From NCBI GenBank assembly GCA_963580455.1, contig OY756966.1, positions 26,229,001 through 26,293,000 of the forward strand: a DNA stretch of 64,000 bases, written 5' to 3'. Of this stretch, positions 46,677 through 60,326 are shown in pieces. Below the pieces are notes generated by a model. It was not told where the DNA came from, did no database searches, and worked only from the letters and a program-made list of their open reading frames with translations. Both the position numbers and the translations under genes were made by a program. Origin of the DNA: Euonymus europaeus (taxonomy: Eukaryota > Streptophyta > Magnoliopsida > Celastrales > Celastraceae). How positions within the stretch are numbered: position 1 is the stretch's first letter; every line of letters begins with the position of its first letter.

Positions 46677-48574
46677 GACTCCGAGTTCTGAATTCGGTAA
46701 ATTTAGCTTGATTTCGCACTACTTTTCTAGCTCTACAATCCTGGCGCTTCGGATTTTTATTTCAGAACTCGTGGCTAGTAGGTTTCATTTCACCTAGTTA
46801 GCCGCAAAATGTGGTTTCTTTACGTAAACGGTTTTATGAATATCCGTTGACTCCGAGTTCTGAATTCGGTGATTTTTAGCTTGATTTCGCACTACTTTTT
46901 GAGCTCTACAATCCTGGTGTTTCGGATTTTGATTTCAGAACTCGAGGCTAGTAAGTCTCGTTTCACCTAGTTAGCCGCGAAATGTGGTTTCTTTACGTAA
47001 ACGGTTTTATGAATATCCGTTGACTCCGAGTTCTGAATTTGGTGAATTTTAGCTTGACTTCCCACTACTTTTCGAGCTCTACAATCCTGGCGTTTCGGAT
47101 TTTGATTTCAGTACTCGTGGCTAGTAGGTCTCGTTTCACCTAGTTAGCCGCGAAATGTGGTTTCTTTACGTAAACGGTTTTATGAATATCCGTTGACTCC
47201 GAGTTCAGAATTCGGTGATTTTTAGCATGATTTCACACTACTTTTCGAGCTCTACAATCACGGATTTCGGATTTTGATTTCAGAACTCGTGGCTAGTAGG
47301 TCTCATTTCACCTAATTAGCCGCGAAATGTGGTTTCTTTACGTAAACGGTTTTATGAATATCCGTTGACTCCGAGTTCTGAATTCGGTGATTTTTAGCTT
47401 GATTTCGCACTACTTTTCGAACTCTACAATCCCGGTTTTTTGGATTTTGATTTCAGAACTCGTGGCTAGTTGGTCTCGTTTCACCTAGTTAGCCGCGAAA
47501 TGTGTTTTCTTTACGTAAACGGTTTTATGAATATCCGTTGACTCCGAGTTCAGAATTCGGTGATTTTTAGCTTGATTTCGCACTACTTTTCGAGCTCTAC
47601 AATCCTGGCGTTTCGGATTTTTATTTCAGAACTCGTGGCTAGTAGGTCTCGTTTCAACTAGTTAGCCGCAAAATGTTGTTTCTTTACGTAAACGGTTTTA
47701 TGAATATTTTTTCACTCCAAGTTCTGAATTCGGTGATTTTTAGCTTGATTTCGCACTACTTTTCGAGCTCTACAATCATGGTTTTCGGATTTTGATTTCA
47801 TAACTCGTGTCTAGTAGGTCTCGTTTCACCTAGTTAGCCGCAAAATATGGTTTCTTTACGTAAACGGTTTTATGAATATTTTTTCACTCCAAGTTCTGAA
47901 TTCGGTGATTTTTAGCTTGATTTCGCACTACTTTTCGAGCTCTACAATCATGGTTTTCGGATTTTGATTTCATAACTCGTGTCTAGTAGGTCTCGTTTCA
48001 CCTATTTAGCCGCGAAATATGGTTTCTTTACGTAAACGGTTTTATGAATATCCGTTGACTCCAAGTTCTGAATTCGGTGATTTTTAGCTTGATTTCGCAC
48101 TACTTTTCGAGCTCTACAATCCTGGCGTTCCGGATTTTGATTTCAGAACTCGTGGCTAGTAGGTCTCGTTTCACCTAGTTAGCCGCGAAATGTGTTTTCT
48201 TTACGTAAACGGTTTTATGAATATCCGTTGACTCCGAGTTCAGAATTCGGTGATTTTTAGCTTGATTTCGCACTACTTTTCGAGCTCTACAATCATGGTT
48301 TTCGGATTTTTATTTCAGAACTCGTGGCTAGTAGGTCTCGTTTCACCTAGTTAGCCGCGAAATGCGGTTTCTTTACGTAAACGGTTTTATGAATATCCGT
48401 TGACTCCGAGTTCTGAATTCGGTGATTTTTAGCCTGATTTCGCACTACTTTTTGAGCTCTACAATCCTGGCATTCCGGATTTTGATTTCAGAACTCGTGG
48501 CTAGTAGGTCTCGTTTCACCTAGTTAGCCGCAAAATGTGGTTTCTTTACGTAAACGGTTTTATGAATATCTGTT
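46677..48574 (+). repeat. 11-unit version of the 'ggtaaattt' HOR (1898 bp)
   Basis: Lacks two units of the 44433 copy. The unit at 47541 begins TTCAGAATTC (from the TATTTAGCAGCG unit) and ends GGCGTTTCGG/TTTTTATTTC/AACTAG/GCAAAATG (from the unit two places later), so the deletion junction lies inside it. The TTTTCACTCC unit with CATAACTCG appears twice in a row (47714 and 47886), the second one ending like the ATTTTCATTCC unit, which is a second internal hybrid. Confidence 0.85.
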
Positions 48575-50473
48575 GACTCCGAGTTCTGAATTCGGTAAAT
48601 TTAGCTTGATTTCGCACTACTTTTCTAGCTCTACAATCCTGGCGCTTCGGATTTTTATTTCAGAACTCGTGGCTAGTAGGTTTCATTTCACCTAGTTAGC
48701 CGCAAAATGTGGTTTCTTTACGTAAACGGTTTTATGAATATCCGTTGACTCCGAGTTCTGAATTCGGTGATTTTTAGCTTGATTTCGCACTACTTTTTGA
48801 GCTCTACAATCCTGGTGTTTCGGATTTTGATTTCAGAACTCGAGGCTAGTAAGTCTCGTTTCACCTAGTTAGCCGCGAAATGTGGTTTCTTTACGTAAAC
48901 GGTTTTATGAATATCCGTTGACTCCGAGTTCTGAATTTGGTGAATTTTAGCTTGACTTCCCACTACTTTTCGAGCTCTACAATCCTGGCGTTTCGGATTT
49001 TGATTTCAGTACTCGTGGCTAGTAGGTCTCGTTTCACCTAGTTAGCCGCGAAATGTGGTTTCTTTACGTAAACGGTTTTATGAATATCCGTTGACTCCGA
49101 GTTCAGAATTCGGTGATTTTTAGCATGATTTCACACTACTTTTCGAGCTCTACAATCACGGATTTCGGATTTTGATTTCAGAACTCGTGGCTAGTAGGTC
49201 TCGTTTCACCTAATTAGCCGCGAAATGTGGTTTCTTTACGTAAACGGTTTTATGAATATCCGTTGACTCCGAGTTCTGAATTCGGTGATTTTTAGCTTGA
49301 TTTCGCACTACTTTTCGAACTCTACAATCCCGGTTTTTTGGATTTTGATTTCAGAACTCGTGGCTAGTTGGTCTCGTTTCACCTAGTTAGCCGCGAAATG
49401 TGTTTTCTTTACGTAAACGGTTTTATGAATATCCGTTGACTCCGAGTTCAGAATTCGGTGATTTTTAGCTTGATTTCGCACTACTTTTCGAGCTCTACAA
49501 TCCTGGCGTTCCGGATTTTGATTTCAGAACTCGTGGCTAGTAGGTCTCGTTTCACCTATTTAGCAGCGAAATGTGGTTTCTTTACGTAAACGGTTTTATG
49601 AATATCCGTTGACTCCGAGTTCTGAATTCGGTGATTTTTAGCTTGATTTCGCACTACTTTTCGAGCTCTACAATCCTGGTGTTTCGGATTTTGATTTCAG
49701 AACTCGTGTCTAGTAGGTCTCTTTTCACCTAGTTAGCCGCGAAATATGGTTTCTTTACGTGAACGGTTTTATGAATATCCGTTGACTCCGAGTTCTGAAT
49801 TCGGTGATTTTTAGCTTGATTTCGCACTACTTTTTGAGCTCTACAATCCTGGCGTTTCGGATTTTTATTTCAGAACTCGTGGCTAGTAGGTCTCGTTTGA
49901 CCTAGTTAGCCGCAAAATGTGGTTTCTTTACGTAAACGGTTTTATGAATATCTTTTCACTCCAAGTTCTGAATTCGGTGATTTTTAGCTTGATTTCGCAC
50001 TTCTTTTCGAGCTCTACAATCATGGTTTTCGGATTTTGATTTCAGAACTCGTGTCTAGTAGGTCTCGTTTCACCTAGTTAGCCGCAAAATATGGTTTCTT
50101 TACGTAAACGGTTTTATGAATATATTTTCATTCCAAGTTCGGAATTCGGTGATTTTTAGCTTGATTTCGCACTACTTTTCGAGCTCTACAATCATGGTTT
50201 TCGGATTTTGATTTCAGAACTCGTGTCTAGTAGGTCTCGTTTCACCTAGTTAGCCGCGAAATATGGTTTCTTTACGTAAACGGTTTTATGAATATCCGTT
50301 GACTCCGAGTTCTGAATTCGGTGATTTTTAGCCTGATTTCGCACTACTTTTTGAGCTCTACAATCCTGGCATTCCGGATTTTGATTTCAGAACTCGTGGC
50401 TAGTAGGTCTCGTTTCACCTAGTTAGCCGCAAAATGTGGTTTCTTTACGTAAACGGTTTTATGAATATCTGTT
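48575..50473 (+). repeat. 11-unit version of the 'ggtaaattt' HOR (1899 bp)
   Basis: Also 11 units, but a different pair is missing: the CCAAG/GCGTTCCGG and TTCAGAATT/ATCATGG units before AGCCTG. It shares the CCCGGTTTTTTGG and GTGTTTTC variants with the copy at 46677, and the GTTTGACCTAG variant with the copy at 50474. Confidence 0.85.
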
Positions 50474-52718
50474 GACTCCGAGTTCTGAATTCGGTAAATT
50501 TAGCTTGATTTCGCACTACTTTTCTAGCTCTACAATCCTGGCGCTTCGGATTTTTATTTCAGAACTCGTGGCTAGTAGGTTTCATTTCACCTAGTTAGCC
50601 GCAAAATGTGGTTTCTTTACGTAAACGGTTTTATGAATATCCGTTGACTCCGAGTTCTGAATTCGGTGATTTTTAGCTTGATTTCGCACTACTTTTTGAG
50701 CTCTACAATCCTGGTGTTTCGGATTTTGATTTCAGAACTCGAGGCTAGTAAGTCTCGTTTCACCTAGTTAGCCGCGAAATGTGGTTTCTTTACGTAAACG
50801 GTTTTATGAATATCCGTTGACTCCGAGTTCTGAATTCGGTGAATTTTAGCTTGACTTCCCACTACTTTTCGAGCTCTACAATCCTGGCGTTTCGGATTTT
50901 GATTTCAGTACTCGTGGCTAGTAGATCTCGTTTCACCTAGTTAGCCGCGAAATATGGTTTCTTTACGTAAACGGTTTTATGAATATCCGTTGACTCCGAG
51001 TTCTGAATTCGGAGATTTTTAGCTTGATTTCGCACTACTTTTTGAGCTCTACAATCCTGGCATTTCGGATTTTTATTTCAGAACTCGTGGCTAGTAGGTC
51101 TCGTTTCACCTAGTTAGCCGCGAAATGCGGTTTCTTTACGTAAACGGTTATATGAATATCTGTTGACTCCGAGTTCTGAATTCGGTGAATTTTAGCTTGA
51201 CTTCCCACTACTTTTCGAGCTCTACAATCCTGGCATTTCGGATTTTGATTTCAGAACTCGTGGCGAGTTGGTCTCGTTTCACCTAGTTAGCCGCGAAATG
51301 TGGTTTCTTTACGTAAACGGTTTTATGAATATCCGTTGACTCCGAGTTCAGAATTCGGTGATTTTTAGCACGATTTCACACTACTTTTCGAGCTCTACAA
51401 TCACGGTTTTCGGATTTTGATTTCAGAACTCGTGGCTAGTAGGTCTCGTTTCACCTAATTAGCCGCGAAATGTGGTTTCTTTACGTAAACGGTTTTATGA
51501 ATATCCGTTGACTCCGAGTTCTGAATTCGGTGATTTTTAGCTTGATTTCGCACTACTTTTCGAACTCTACAATCCTGGTTTTCTGGATTTTGATTTCAGA
51601 ACTCGTGGCTAGTTGGTCTCGTTTCACCTAGTTAGCCGCGAAATGTGTTTTCTTTACGTAAACGGTTTTATGAATATCCGTTGACTCCGAGTTCAGAATT
51701 CGGTGATTTTTAGCTTGATTTCGCACTACTTTTCGAGCTCTACAATCCTGGCGTTCCGGATTTTGATTTCAGAACTCGTGGCTAGTAGGTCTCGTTTCAC
51801 CTATTTAGCAGCGAAATGTGGTTTCTTTACGTAAACGGTTTTATGAATATCCGTTGACTCCGAGTTCTGAATTCGGTGATTTTTAGCTTGATTTCGCACT
51901 ACTTTTCGAGCTCTACAATCCTGGTGTTTTGGATTTTGATTTCAGAACTCGTGTCTAGTAGGTCTCTTTTCACCTAGTTAGCCGCGAAATATGGTTTCTT
52001 TACGTAAACGGTTTTATGAATATCCGTTGACTCCGAGTTCTGAATTCGGTGATTTTTAGCTTGATTTCGCACTACTTTTTGAGCTCTACAATCCTGGCGT
52101 TTCGGATTTTTATTTCAGAACTCGTGGCTAGTAGGTCTCGTTTGACCTAGTTAGCCGCAAAATGTGGTTTCTTTACGCAAACGGTTTTATGAATATCTTT
52201 TCACTCCAAGTTCTGAATTCGGTGATTTTTACCTTGATTTCGCACTACTTTTCGAGCTCTACAATCATGGTTTTCGGATTTTGATTTCAGAACTCGTGTC
52301 TAGTAGGTCTCGTTTCACCTAGTTAGCCGCAAAATATGGTTTCTTTACGTAAACGGTTTTATGAATATATTTTCATTCCAAGTTCGGAATTCGGTGATTT
52401 TTAGCTTGATTTCGCACTACTTTTCGAGCTCTACAATCATGGTTTTCGGATTTTGATTTCAGAACTCGTGTCTAGTAGGTCTCGTTTCACCTAGTTAGCC
52501 GCGAAATATGGTTTCTTTACGTAAACGGTTTTATGAATATCCGTTGACTCCGAGTTCTGAATTCGGTGATTTTTAGCCTGATTTCGCACTACTTTTTGAG
52601 CTCTACAATCCTGGCATTCCGGATTTTGATTTCAGAACTCGTGGCTAGTAGGTCTCGTTTCACCTAGTTAGCCGCAAAATGTGGTTTCTTTACGTAAACG
52701 GTTTTATGAATATCTGTT
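50474..52718 (+). repeat. 13-unit version with a two-unit insertion (2245 bp)
   Basis: Follows the 48575 layout, but two units (CGGAGA/GGCATTTCGG/GCGG, and GAATTTT/ACTTCCC/GGCGAGTTGG) lie between the CAGTACTC/TAGATCTC unit and the TTCAGAATT/AGCACG unit. The GGCGAGTTGG and AGCACG variants are private to this and the next two copies. Confidence 0.85.
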
Positions 52719-54792
52719 GACTCCGAGTTCTGAATTCGGTAAATTTAGCTTGATTTCGCACTACTTTTCTAGCTCTACAATTCTGGCGCTTCGGATTTTT
52801 ATTTCAGAACTCGTGGCTAGTAGGTTTCATTTCACCTAGTTAGCCGCAAAATGTGGTTTCTTTACGTAAACGGTTTTATGAATATCCGTTGACTCCGAGT
52901 TCTGAATTCGGTGATTTTTAGCTTGATTTCGCACTACTTTTTGAGCTCTACAATCCTGGTGTTTCGGATTTTGATTTCAGAACTCGAGGCTAGTAAGTCT
53001 CGTTTCACCTAGTTAGCCGCGAAATGTGGTTTCTTTACGTAAACGGTTTTATGAATATCCGTTGACTCCGAGTTCTGAATTCGGTGAATTTTAGCTTGAC
53101 TTCCCACTACTTTTCGAGCTCTACAATCCTGCCGTTTCGGATTTTGATTTCAGTACTCGTGGCTAGTAGATCTCGTTTCACCTAGTTAGCCGCGAAATAT
53201 GGTTTCTTTACGTAAACGGTTTTATGAATATCCGTTGACTCCGAGTTCTGAATTCGGAGATTTTTAGCTTGATTTCGCACTACTTTTTGAGCTCTACAAT
53301 CCTGGCATTTCGGATTTTTATTTCAGAACTCGTGGCTAGTAGGTCTCGTTTCACCTAGTTAGCCGCGAAATGCGGTTTCTTTACATAAACGGTTTTATGA
53401 ATATCTGTTGACTCCGAGTTCTGAATTCGGTGAATTTTAGCTTGACTTCCCACTACTTTTCGAGCTCTACAATCCTGGCATTTCGGATTTTGATTTCAGA
53501 ACTCGTGGCGAGTTGGTCTCGTTTCACCTAGTTAGCCGCGAAATGTGGTTTCTTTACGTAAACGGTTTTATGAATATCCGTTGACTCCGAGTTCAGAATT
53601 CGGTGATTTTTAGCACGATTTCACACTACTTTTCGAGCTCTACAATCACGGTTTTCGGATTTTGATTTCAGAACTCGTGGCTAGTAGGTCTCGTTTCACC
53701 TAATTAGCCGCGAAATGTGGTTTCTTTACGTAAACGGTTTTATGAATATCCGTTGACTCCGAGTTCTGAATTCGGTGATTTTTAGCTTGATTTCGCACTA
53801 CTTTTCGAACTCTACAATCCTGGTTTTTTGGATTTTGATTTCAGAACTCGTGGTTAGTAGGTCTCGTTTCACCTAATAAGCCGCGAAATATGGTTTCTTT
53901 ACGTAAACGGTTTTATGAATATCCGTTGACTACGAGTTCTGAATTCGGTGATTTTTAGCTTGATTTCGTACTACTTTTTGAGCTCTACAATCCTGGCATT
54001 TCGGATTTTGATTTCAGAACTCGTGGCTAGTAGGTCTCGTTTCACCTAATTAGCCGCGAAATGTGGTTTCTTTACGTAAACGGTTTTATGAATATCCGTT
54101 GACTCCGAGTTCTGAATTCGGTGATTTTTAGCTTGATTTCGCACTACTTTTCGAACTCTACAATCCTGGCATTTCGGATTTTGATTTCAGAACTCGTGGC
54201 TAGTAGGTCTTGTTTCACCTAGTTAGCCGCGAAATATGGTTTCTTTACGTAAACGGTTTTATGAATATCCTTTGACTACGAGTTCTGAATTCGGTGATTT
54301 TTAGCTTGATTTCGTACTACTTTTTGAGCTCTACAATCCTGGCATTTCGGATTTTGATTTCAGAACTCGTGGCTAGTTGGTCTCGTTTCCCCTAGTTAGC
54401 CGCAAAATGTGGTTTCTTTACGTAAACGGTTTTATGAATATCCGTTGACTCCGAGTTCTGAATTCGGAGATTTTTAGCTTGATTTCGCACTATTTTTTGA
54501 GCTCTACAATCCTGGCATTTCGGATTTTTATTTCAGAACTCGTGGCTAGTAGGTCTCGTTTCACCTAGTTAGCCGCGAAATGTGGTTTCTTTACGTAAAC
54601 GGTTTTATGAATATCCGTTGACTCCGAGTTCTGAATTCGGTGATTTTTAGCCTGATTTCGCACTACTTTTTGAGCTCTACAATCCTGGCATTCCGGATTT
54701 TGATTTCAGAACTCGTGGCTAGTAGGTCTCGTTTCACCTAGTTAGCCGCAAAATGTGGTTTCTTTACGTAAACGGTTTTATGAATATCTGTT
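52719..54792 (+). repeat. 12-unit version with a replaced right half (2074 bp)
   Basis: The left half matches 50474 (including GGCGAGTTGG and AGCACG). From the GGTTTTTTGG unit on it changes to GTGGTTAGTAGG/AATAAGCC, gactac/CGTACTAC, TCGAACTC/GGCATTTCGG, TTTGACTACG and CGGAGA/CACTATTTTTTG units, then returns to AGCCTG/GGCATTCCGG. This is where the AATAAGCC family used by the right end of the window enters. Confidence 0.82.
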
Positions 54793-57039
54793 GACTCCGA
54801 GTTCTGAATTTGGTAAATTTAGCTTGATTTCGCACTACTTTTCTAGCTCTACAATCCTGGCGCTTCGGATTTTTATTTCAGAACTCGTGGCTAGTAGGTT
54901 TCATTTCACCTAGTTAGCCGCAAAATGTGGTTTCTTTACGTAAACGGTTTTATGAATATCCGTTGACTCCGAGTTCTGAATTCGGTGATTTTTAGCTTGA
55001 TTTCGCACTACTTTTTGAGCTCTACAATCCTGGTGTTTCGGATTTTGATTTCAGAACTCGAGGCTAGTAAGTCTCGTTTCACCTAGTTAGCCGCGAAATG
55101 TGGTTTCTTTACGTAAACGGTTTTATGAATATCCGTTGACTCCGAGTTCTGAATTCGGTGAATTTTAGCTTGACTTCCCACTACTTTTCGAGCTCTACAA
55201 TCCTGGCGTTTCGGATTTTGATTTCAGTACTCGTGGCTAGTAGATCTCGTTTCACCTAGTTAGCCGCGAAATATGGTTTCTTTACGTAAACGGTTTTATG
55301 AATATCCGTTGACTCCGAGTTCTGAATTCGGAGATTTTTAGCTTGTTTTCGCACTACTTTTTGAGCTCTACAATCCTGGAATTTCGGATTTTTATTTCAG
55401 ATCTCGTGGCTAGTAGGTCTCGTTTCACCTAGTTAGCCGCGAAATGCGGTTTCTTTACGTAAACGGTTTTATGAATATCTGTTGACTCCGAGTTCTGAAT
55501 TCGGTGAATTTTAGCTTGACTTCCCACTACTTTTCGAGCTCTACAATCCTGGCATTTCGGATTTTGATTTCAGAACTCGTGGCGAGTTGGTCTCGTTTCA
55601 CCTAGTTAGCCGCGAAATGTGGTTTCTTTACGTAAACGGTTTTATGAATATCCGTTGACTCCGAGTTCAGAATTCGGTGATTTTTAGCACGATTTCACAC
55701 TACTTTTCGAGCTCTACAATCACGGTTTTCGGATTTTGATTTCGGAACTCGTGGCTAGTAGGTCTCGTTTCACCTAATTAGCCGCGAAATGTGGTTTCTT
55801 TACGTAAACGGTTTTATGAATATCCGTTGACTCCGAGTTCTGAATTCGGTGATTTTTAGCTTGATTTCGCACTACTTTTCGAACTCTACAATCCTGGTTT
55901 TTTGGATTTTGATTTCAGAACTCGTGGCTAGTAGGTCTCGTTTCACCTAATAAGCCGCGAAATATGGTTTCTTTACGTAAACGGTTTTATGAATATCCGT
56001 TGACTACGAGTTCTGAATTCGGTGATTTTTAGCTTGATTTCGTACTACTTTTTGAGCTCTACAATCCTGGCATTTCGGATTTTGATTTCAGAACTCGTGG
56101 CTAGTAGGTCTCGTTTCACCTAATTAGCCTTGAAATGTGGTTTCTTTACGTAAACGGTTTTATGAATATCCGTTGACTCCGAGTTCTGAATTCGGTGATT
56201 TTTAGCTTGATTTCGCACTACTTTTCGAACTCTACAATCCTGGCATTTCGGATTTTGATTTCAGAACTCGTGGCTAGTAGGTCTTGTTTCACCTAGTTAG
56301 CCGCGAAATATGGTTTCTTTACGTAAACGGTTTTATGAATATCCTTTGACTACGAGTTCTGAATTCGGTGATTTTTAGCTTGATTTCGTACTACTTTTTG
56401 AGCTCTACAATCCTGGCGTTTAGGATTTTGATTTCAGAACTCGTGGCTAGTTGGTCTCGTTTCACCTAGTTAGCCGCAAAATGTGGTTTCTTTACGTAAA
56501 CGGTTTTATGAATATCCGTTGACTCCGAGTTCTGAATTCGGAGAATTTTAGCTTGATTTCGCACTACTTTTTGAGCTCTACAATCCTGGCATTTTGGATT
56601 TTTATTTCAGAACTCGTGGCTAGTAGGTCTCGTTTCACCTAGTTAGCCGCGAAATGTGGTTTCTTTACGTAAACGGTTTTATGAATATCCGTTGACTCCG
56701 AGTTCTGAATTCGGTGATTTTTAGCTTGACTTCGCACTACTTTTCGAGCTCTACAATCCTGGCGTTTCGGATTTTAATTTCAGTACTCGTGGCTAGTAGG
56801 TCTCGTTTCCCCTTGTTAGCCGCGAAATGTGGTTTCTTTACGTAAACGGTTTTATGAATATCCGTTGACTCCGAGTTCTGAATTCGGCGATTTTTAGCTT
56901 GATTTCGCACTACTTTTCGAGCTCTACAATCTTGGTGTTTCGGATTTTGATTTCAGAACTCGTGGCTAGTTGGTCTCGTTTAACCTAGTTAGCCGCGAAA
57001 TGTGGTTTCTTTACGTAAACGGTTTTATGAATATCCGTT
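54793..57039 (+). repeat. Last 'ggtaaattt' HOR passing into the right-end family
   Basis: Thirteen units. The first ten follow 52719 closely (TGGTAAATTTAGC, GGCGAGTTGG, AGCACG, AATAAGCC, TTTGACTACG). The last three are CGGAGAATTTT, ACTTCGC/TTTTAATTTCAGTACTC and CGGCGA/TCTTGG, the types that fill 57040-64000. AGCCTG is absent. Confidence 0.82.
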
Positions 57040-58077
57040 GACTCCGACTTCTGAATTCGGAGATTTTTAGCTTGATTTCGCACTACTTTTTGAGCTCTAC
57101 AATCCTGGCATTTCGGATTTTGATTTCAGAACTCGTGGCTAGTAGGTCTTGTTTCACCTAGTTAGCCGCGAAATATGGTTTCTTTACGTAAACGGTTTTA
57201 TGAATATCCGTTGACTACGAGTTCTGAATTCGGTGATTTTTAGCTTGATTTCGTACTACTTTTTGAGCTCTACAATCCTGGCGTTTCGGATTTTGATTTC
57301 AGAACTCGTGGCTAGTTGGTCTCGTTTCACCTAGTTAGCCGCAAAATGTGGTTTCTTTACGTAAACGGTTTTATGAATATCCGTTGACTCCGAGTTCTGA
57401 ATTCGGAGATTTTTAGCTTGATTTCGCACTACTTTTTGAGCTCTACAATCCTGGCGTTTCGGATTTTGATTTCAGTACTCGTGGCTAGTAGGTCTCGTTT
57501 CACCTAGTTAGCCGCGAAATGTGGTTTCTTTACGTAAACGGTTTTATGAATATCCGTTGACTCCGAGTTCTGAATTCGGTGATTTTTAGCTTGACTTCGC
57601 ACTACTTTTCGAGCTCTACAATCCTGGCGTTTCGGATTTTAATTTCAGTACTCGTGGCTAGTAGGTCTCGTTTCCCCTAGTTAGCCGCGAAATGTGGTTT
57701 CTTTACGTAAACGGTTTTATGAATATCCGTTGACTCCGAGTTCTGAATTCGGTGATTTTTAGCTTGACTTCGCACTACTTTTCGAGCTCTACAATCCTGG
57801 TGTTTCGGATTTTTATTTCAGTACTCGTGGCTAGTAGGTCTCGTTTCCCCTAGTTAGCCGCGAAATGTGGTTTCTTTACGTAAACGGTTTTATGAATATC
57901 CGTTGACTCCGAGTTCTGAATTCGGCGATTTTTAGCTTGATTTCGCACTACTTTTCGAGCTCTACAATCTTGGCGTTTCGGATTTTGATTTCAGAACTCG
58001 TGGCTAGTTGGTCTCGTTTCACCTAGTTAGCCGCGAAATGTGGTTTCTTTACGTAAACGGTTTTATGAATATCCGTT
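57040..58077 (+). repeat. 6-mer opening the right-end HOR family
   Basis: Six monomers (1038 bp) between two CGACTTCTGAATTCGGAGA unit starts: CGACTTC; gactac/CGTACTAC; CGGAGA/GCGTTTCGG; two ACTTCGC/CAGTACTC units; CGGCGA/TCTTGG. It looks like a shortened version of the 12-13 unit HOR that follows. Confidence 0.8.
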
Positions 58078-60326
58078 GACTCCGACTTCTGAATTCGGAG
58101 ATTTTTAGCTTGATTTCGCACTACTTTTTGAGCTCTACAATCCTGGCATTTCGGATTTTTATTTCAGAACTCGTGGCTAGTAGGTCTCGTTTCACCTAGT
58201 TAGCCGCGAAATGCGGTTTCTTTACGTAAACGGTTTTATGAATATCTGTTGACTCCGAGTTCTGAATTCGGTGAATTTTAGCTTGACTTCCCACTACTTT
58301 TCGAGCTCTACAATCCTGGTTTTTTGGATTTTGATTTCAGAACTCGTGGCTAGTAGGTCTCGTTTCACCTAATAAGCCGCGAAATATGGTTTCTTTACGT
58401 AAACGGTTTTATGAATATCCGTTGACTACGAGTTCTGAATTCGGTGATTTTTAGCTTGATTTCGTACTACTTTTTGAGCTATACAATCCTGGAATTTCGG
58501 ATTTTGATTTCAGAACTCGTGGCTAGTAGGTCTCGTTTCACCTAATTAGCCGCGAAATGTGGTTTCTTTACGTAAACCGTTTTATGAATATTCGTTGACT
58601 CCGAGTTCTGAATTCGGTGATTTTTAGCTTGATTTCGCACTACTTTTCGAACTCTACAATCCTGGCATTTCGGATTTTGATTTCAGAACTCGTGGCTAGT
58701 AGGTCTTGTTTCACCAAGTTAGCCGCGAAATATGGTTTCTTTACGTAAACGGTTTTATGAATATCCGTTGACTACGAGTTCTGAATTCGGTGATTTTTAG
58801 CTTGATTTCGTACTACTTTTTGAGCTCTACAATCCTGGCGTTTCGGATTTTGATTTCAGAACTCGTGGCTAGTTGGTCTCGTTTCACCTAGTTAGCCGCA
58901 AAATGTGGTTTCTTTACGTAAACGGTTTTATGAATATCCGTTGACTCCGAGTTCTGAATTCGGAGATTTTTAGCTTGATTTCGCACTACTTTTTGAGCTC
59001 TACAATCCTGGCATTTCGGATTTTTATTTCAGAACTCGTGGCTAGTTGGTCTCGTTTCACCTAGTTAGCCGCGAAATGTGGTTTCTTTACGTAAACGGTT
59101 TTATGAATATCCGTTGACTCCGAGTTCTGAATTCGTTGAATTTTAGCTTGACTTCCCACTACTTTTCGAGCTCTACAATCCTGGCGTTTCGGATTTTGAT
59201 TTCAGTACTCGTGGCTAGTAGGTCTCGTTTCACCTAGTTAGCCGCGAAATGTGGTTTCTTTACGTAAACGGTTTTATGAATATCCGTTGACTCCGAGTTC
59301 TGAATTCGGTGATTTTTAGCTTGACTTCGCACTACTTTTCGAGCTCTACAATCCTGGCGTTTCGGATTTTAATTTCAGTACTCGTGGCTAGTAGGTCTCG
59401 TTTCCCCAAGTTTGCCGCGAAATGTGGTTTCTTTACGTAAACGGTTTTATGAATATCCGTTGACTCCGAGTTCTGAATTCGGTGATTTTTAGCTTGATTT
59501 CGCACTACTTTTCGAGCTCTACAATCTTGGCGTTTCGGATTTTGATTTCAGAACTCGTGGCTAGTTGGTCTCGTTTCACCTAGTTAGCCGCGAAATGTGG
59601 TTTCTTTACGTAAACGGTTTTATGAATATCCGTTGACTCCGACTTCTGAATTCGGAGATTTTTAGCTTGACTTCGCACTACTTTTCGAGCTCTACAATCC
59701 TGGCGTTTCGGATTTTGATTTCAGTACTCGTGGCTAGTAGGTCTCGTTTCACCTAGTTAGCCGCGAAATGTGGTTTCTTTACGTAAACGGTTTTATGAAT
59801 ATCCGTTGACTCCGAGTTCTGAATTCGGTGATTTTTAGCTTGACTTCGCACTACTTTTCGAGCTCTACAATCGTGGCGTTTCGGATTTTAATTTCAGTAA
59901 TCGTGGCTAGTAGGTCTCGTTTCCCCTAGTTAGCCGCGAAATGTGGTTTCTTTACGTAAACGGTTTTATGAATATCCGTTGACTCCGAGTTCTGAATTCG
60001 GTGATTTTTAGCTTGACTTCGCACTACTTTTCGAGCTCTACAATCCTGGCGTTTCGGATTTTAATTTCAGTACTCGTGGCTAGTAGGTCTCGTTTCCCCT
60101 AGTTAGCCACGAAATGTGGTTTCTTTACGTAAACGGTTTTATGAATATCCGTTGACTCCGAGTTCTGAATTCGGCGATTTTTAGCTTGATTTCGCACTAC
60201 TTTTCGAGCTCTACAATCTTGGCGTTTCGGATTTTGATTTCAGAACTCGTGGCTAGTTGGTCTCGTTTCACCTAGTTAGCCGCGAAATGTGGTTTCTTTA
60301 CGTAAACGGTTTTATGAATATCCGTT
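58078..60326 (+). repeat. 13-mer HOR (2249 bp) of the right-end family
   Basis: Thirteen 173-bp units, no 172-bp ones. It includes a hybrid unit at 58251 (ACTTCCC left side; GGTTTTTTGG and AATAAGCC right side). The private variants GTAAACCGTTTTATG and TTTCCCCAAGTTTGCC recur exactly 2249 bp downstream (tttcccc at 59401 and 61650). An internal CGACTTC unit start at 59635 divides it into nine plus four monomers. Confidence 0.87.

Noticed and set aside
47368..47540. Possible sequencing or assembly errors behind the hybrid monomers.
   Set aside because: Several hybrids are themselves shared between later HOR copies, and unit phase is kept through them, so they are more likely biological. Raw reads would be needed to exclude error fully.
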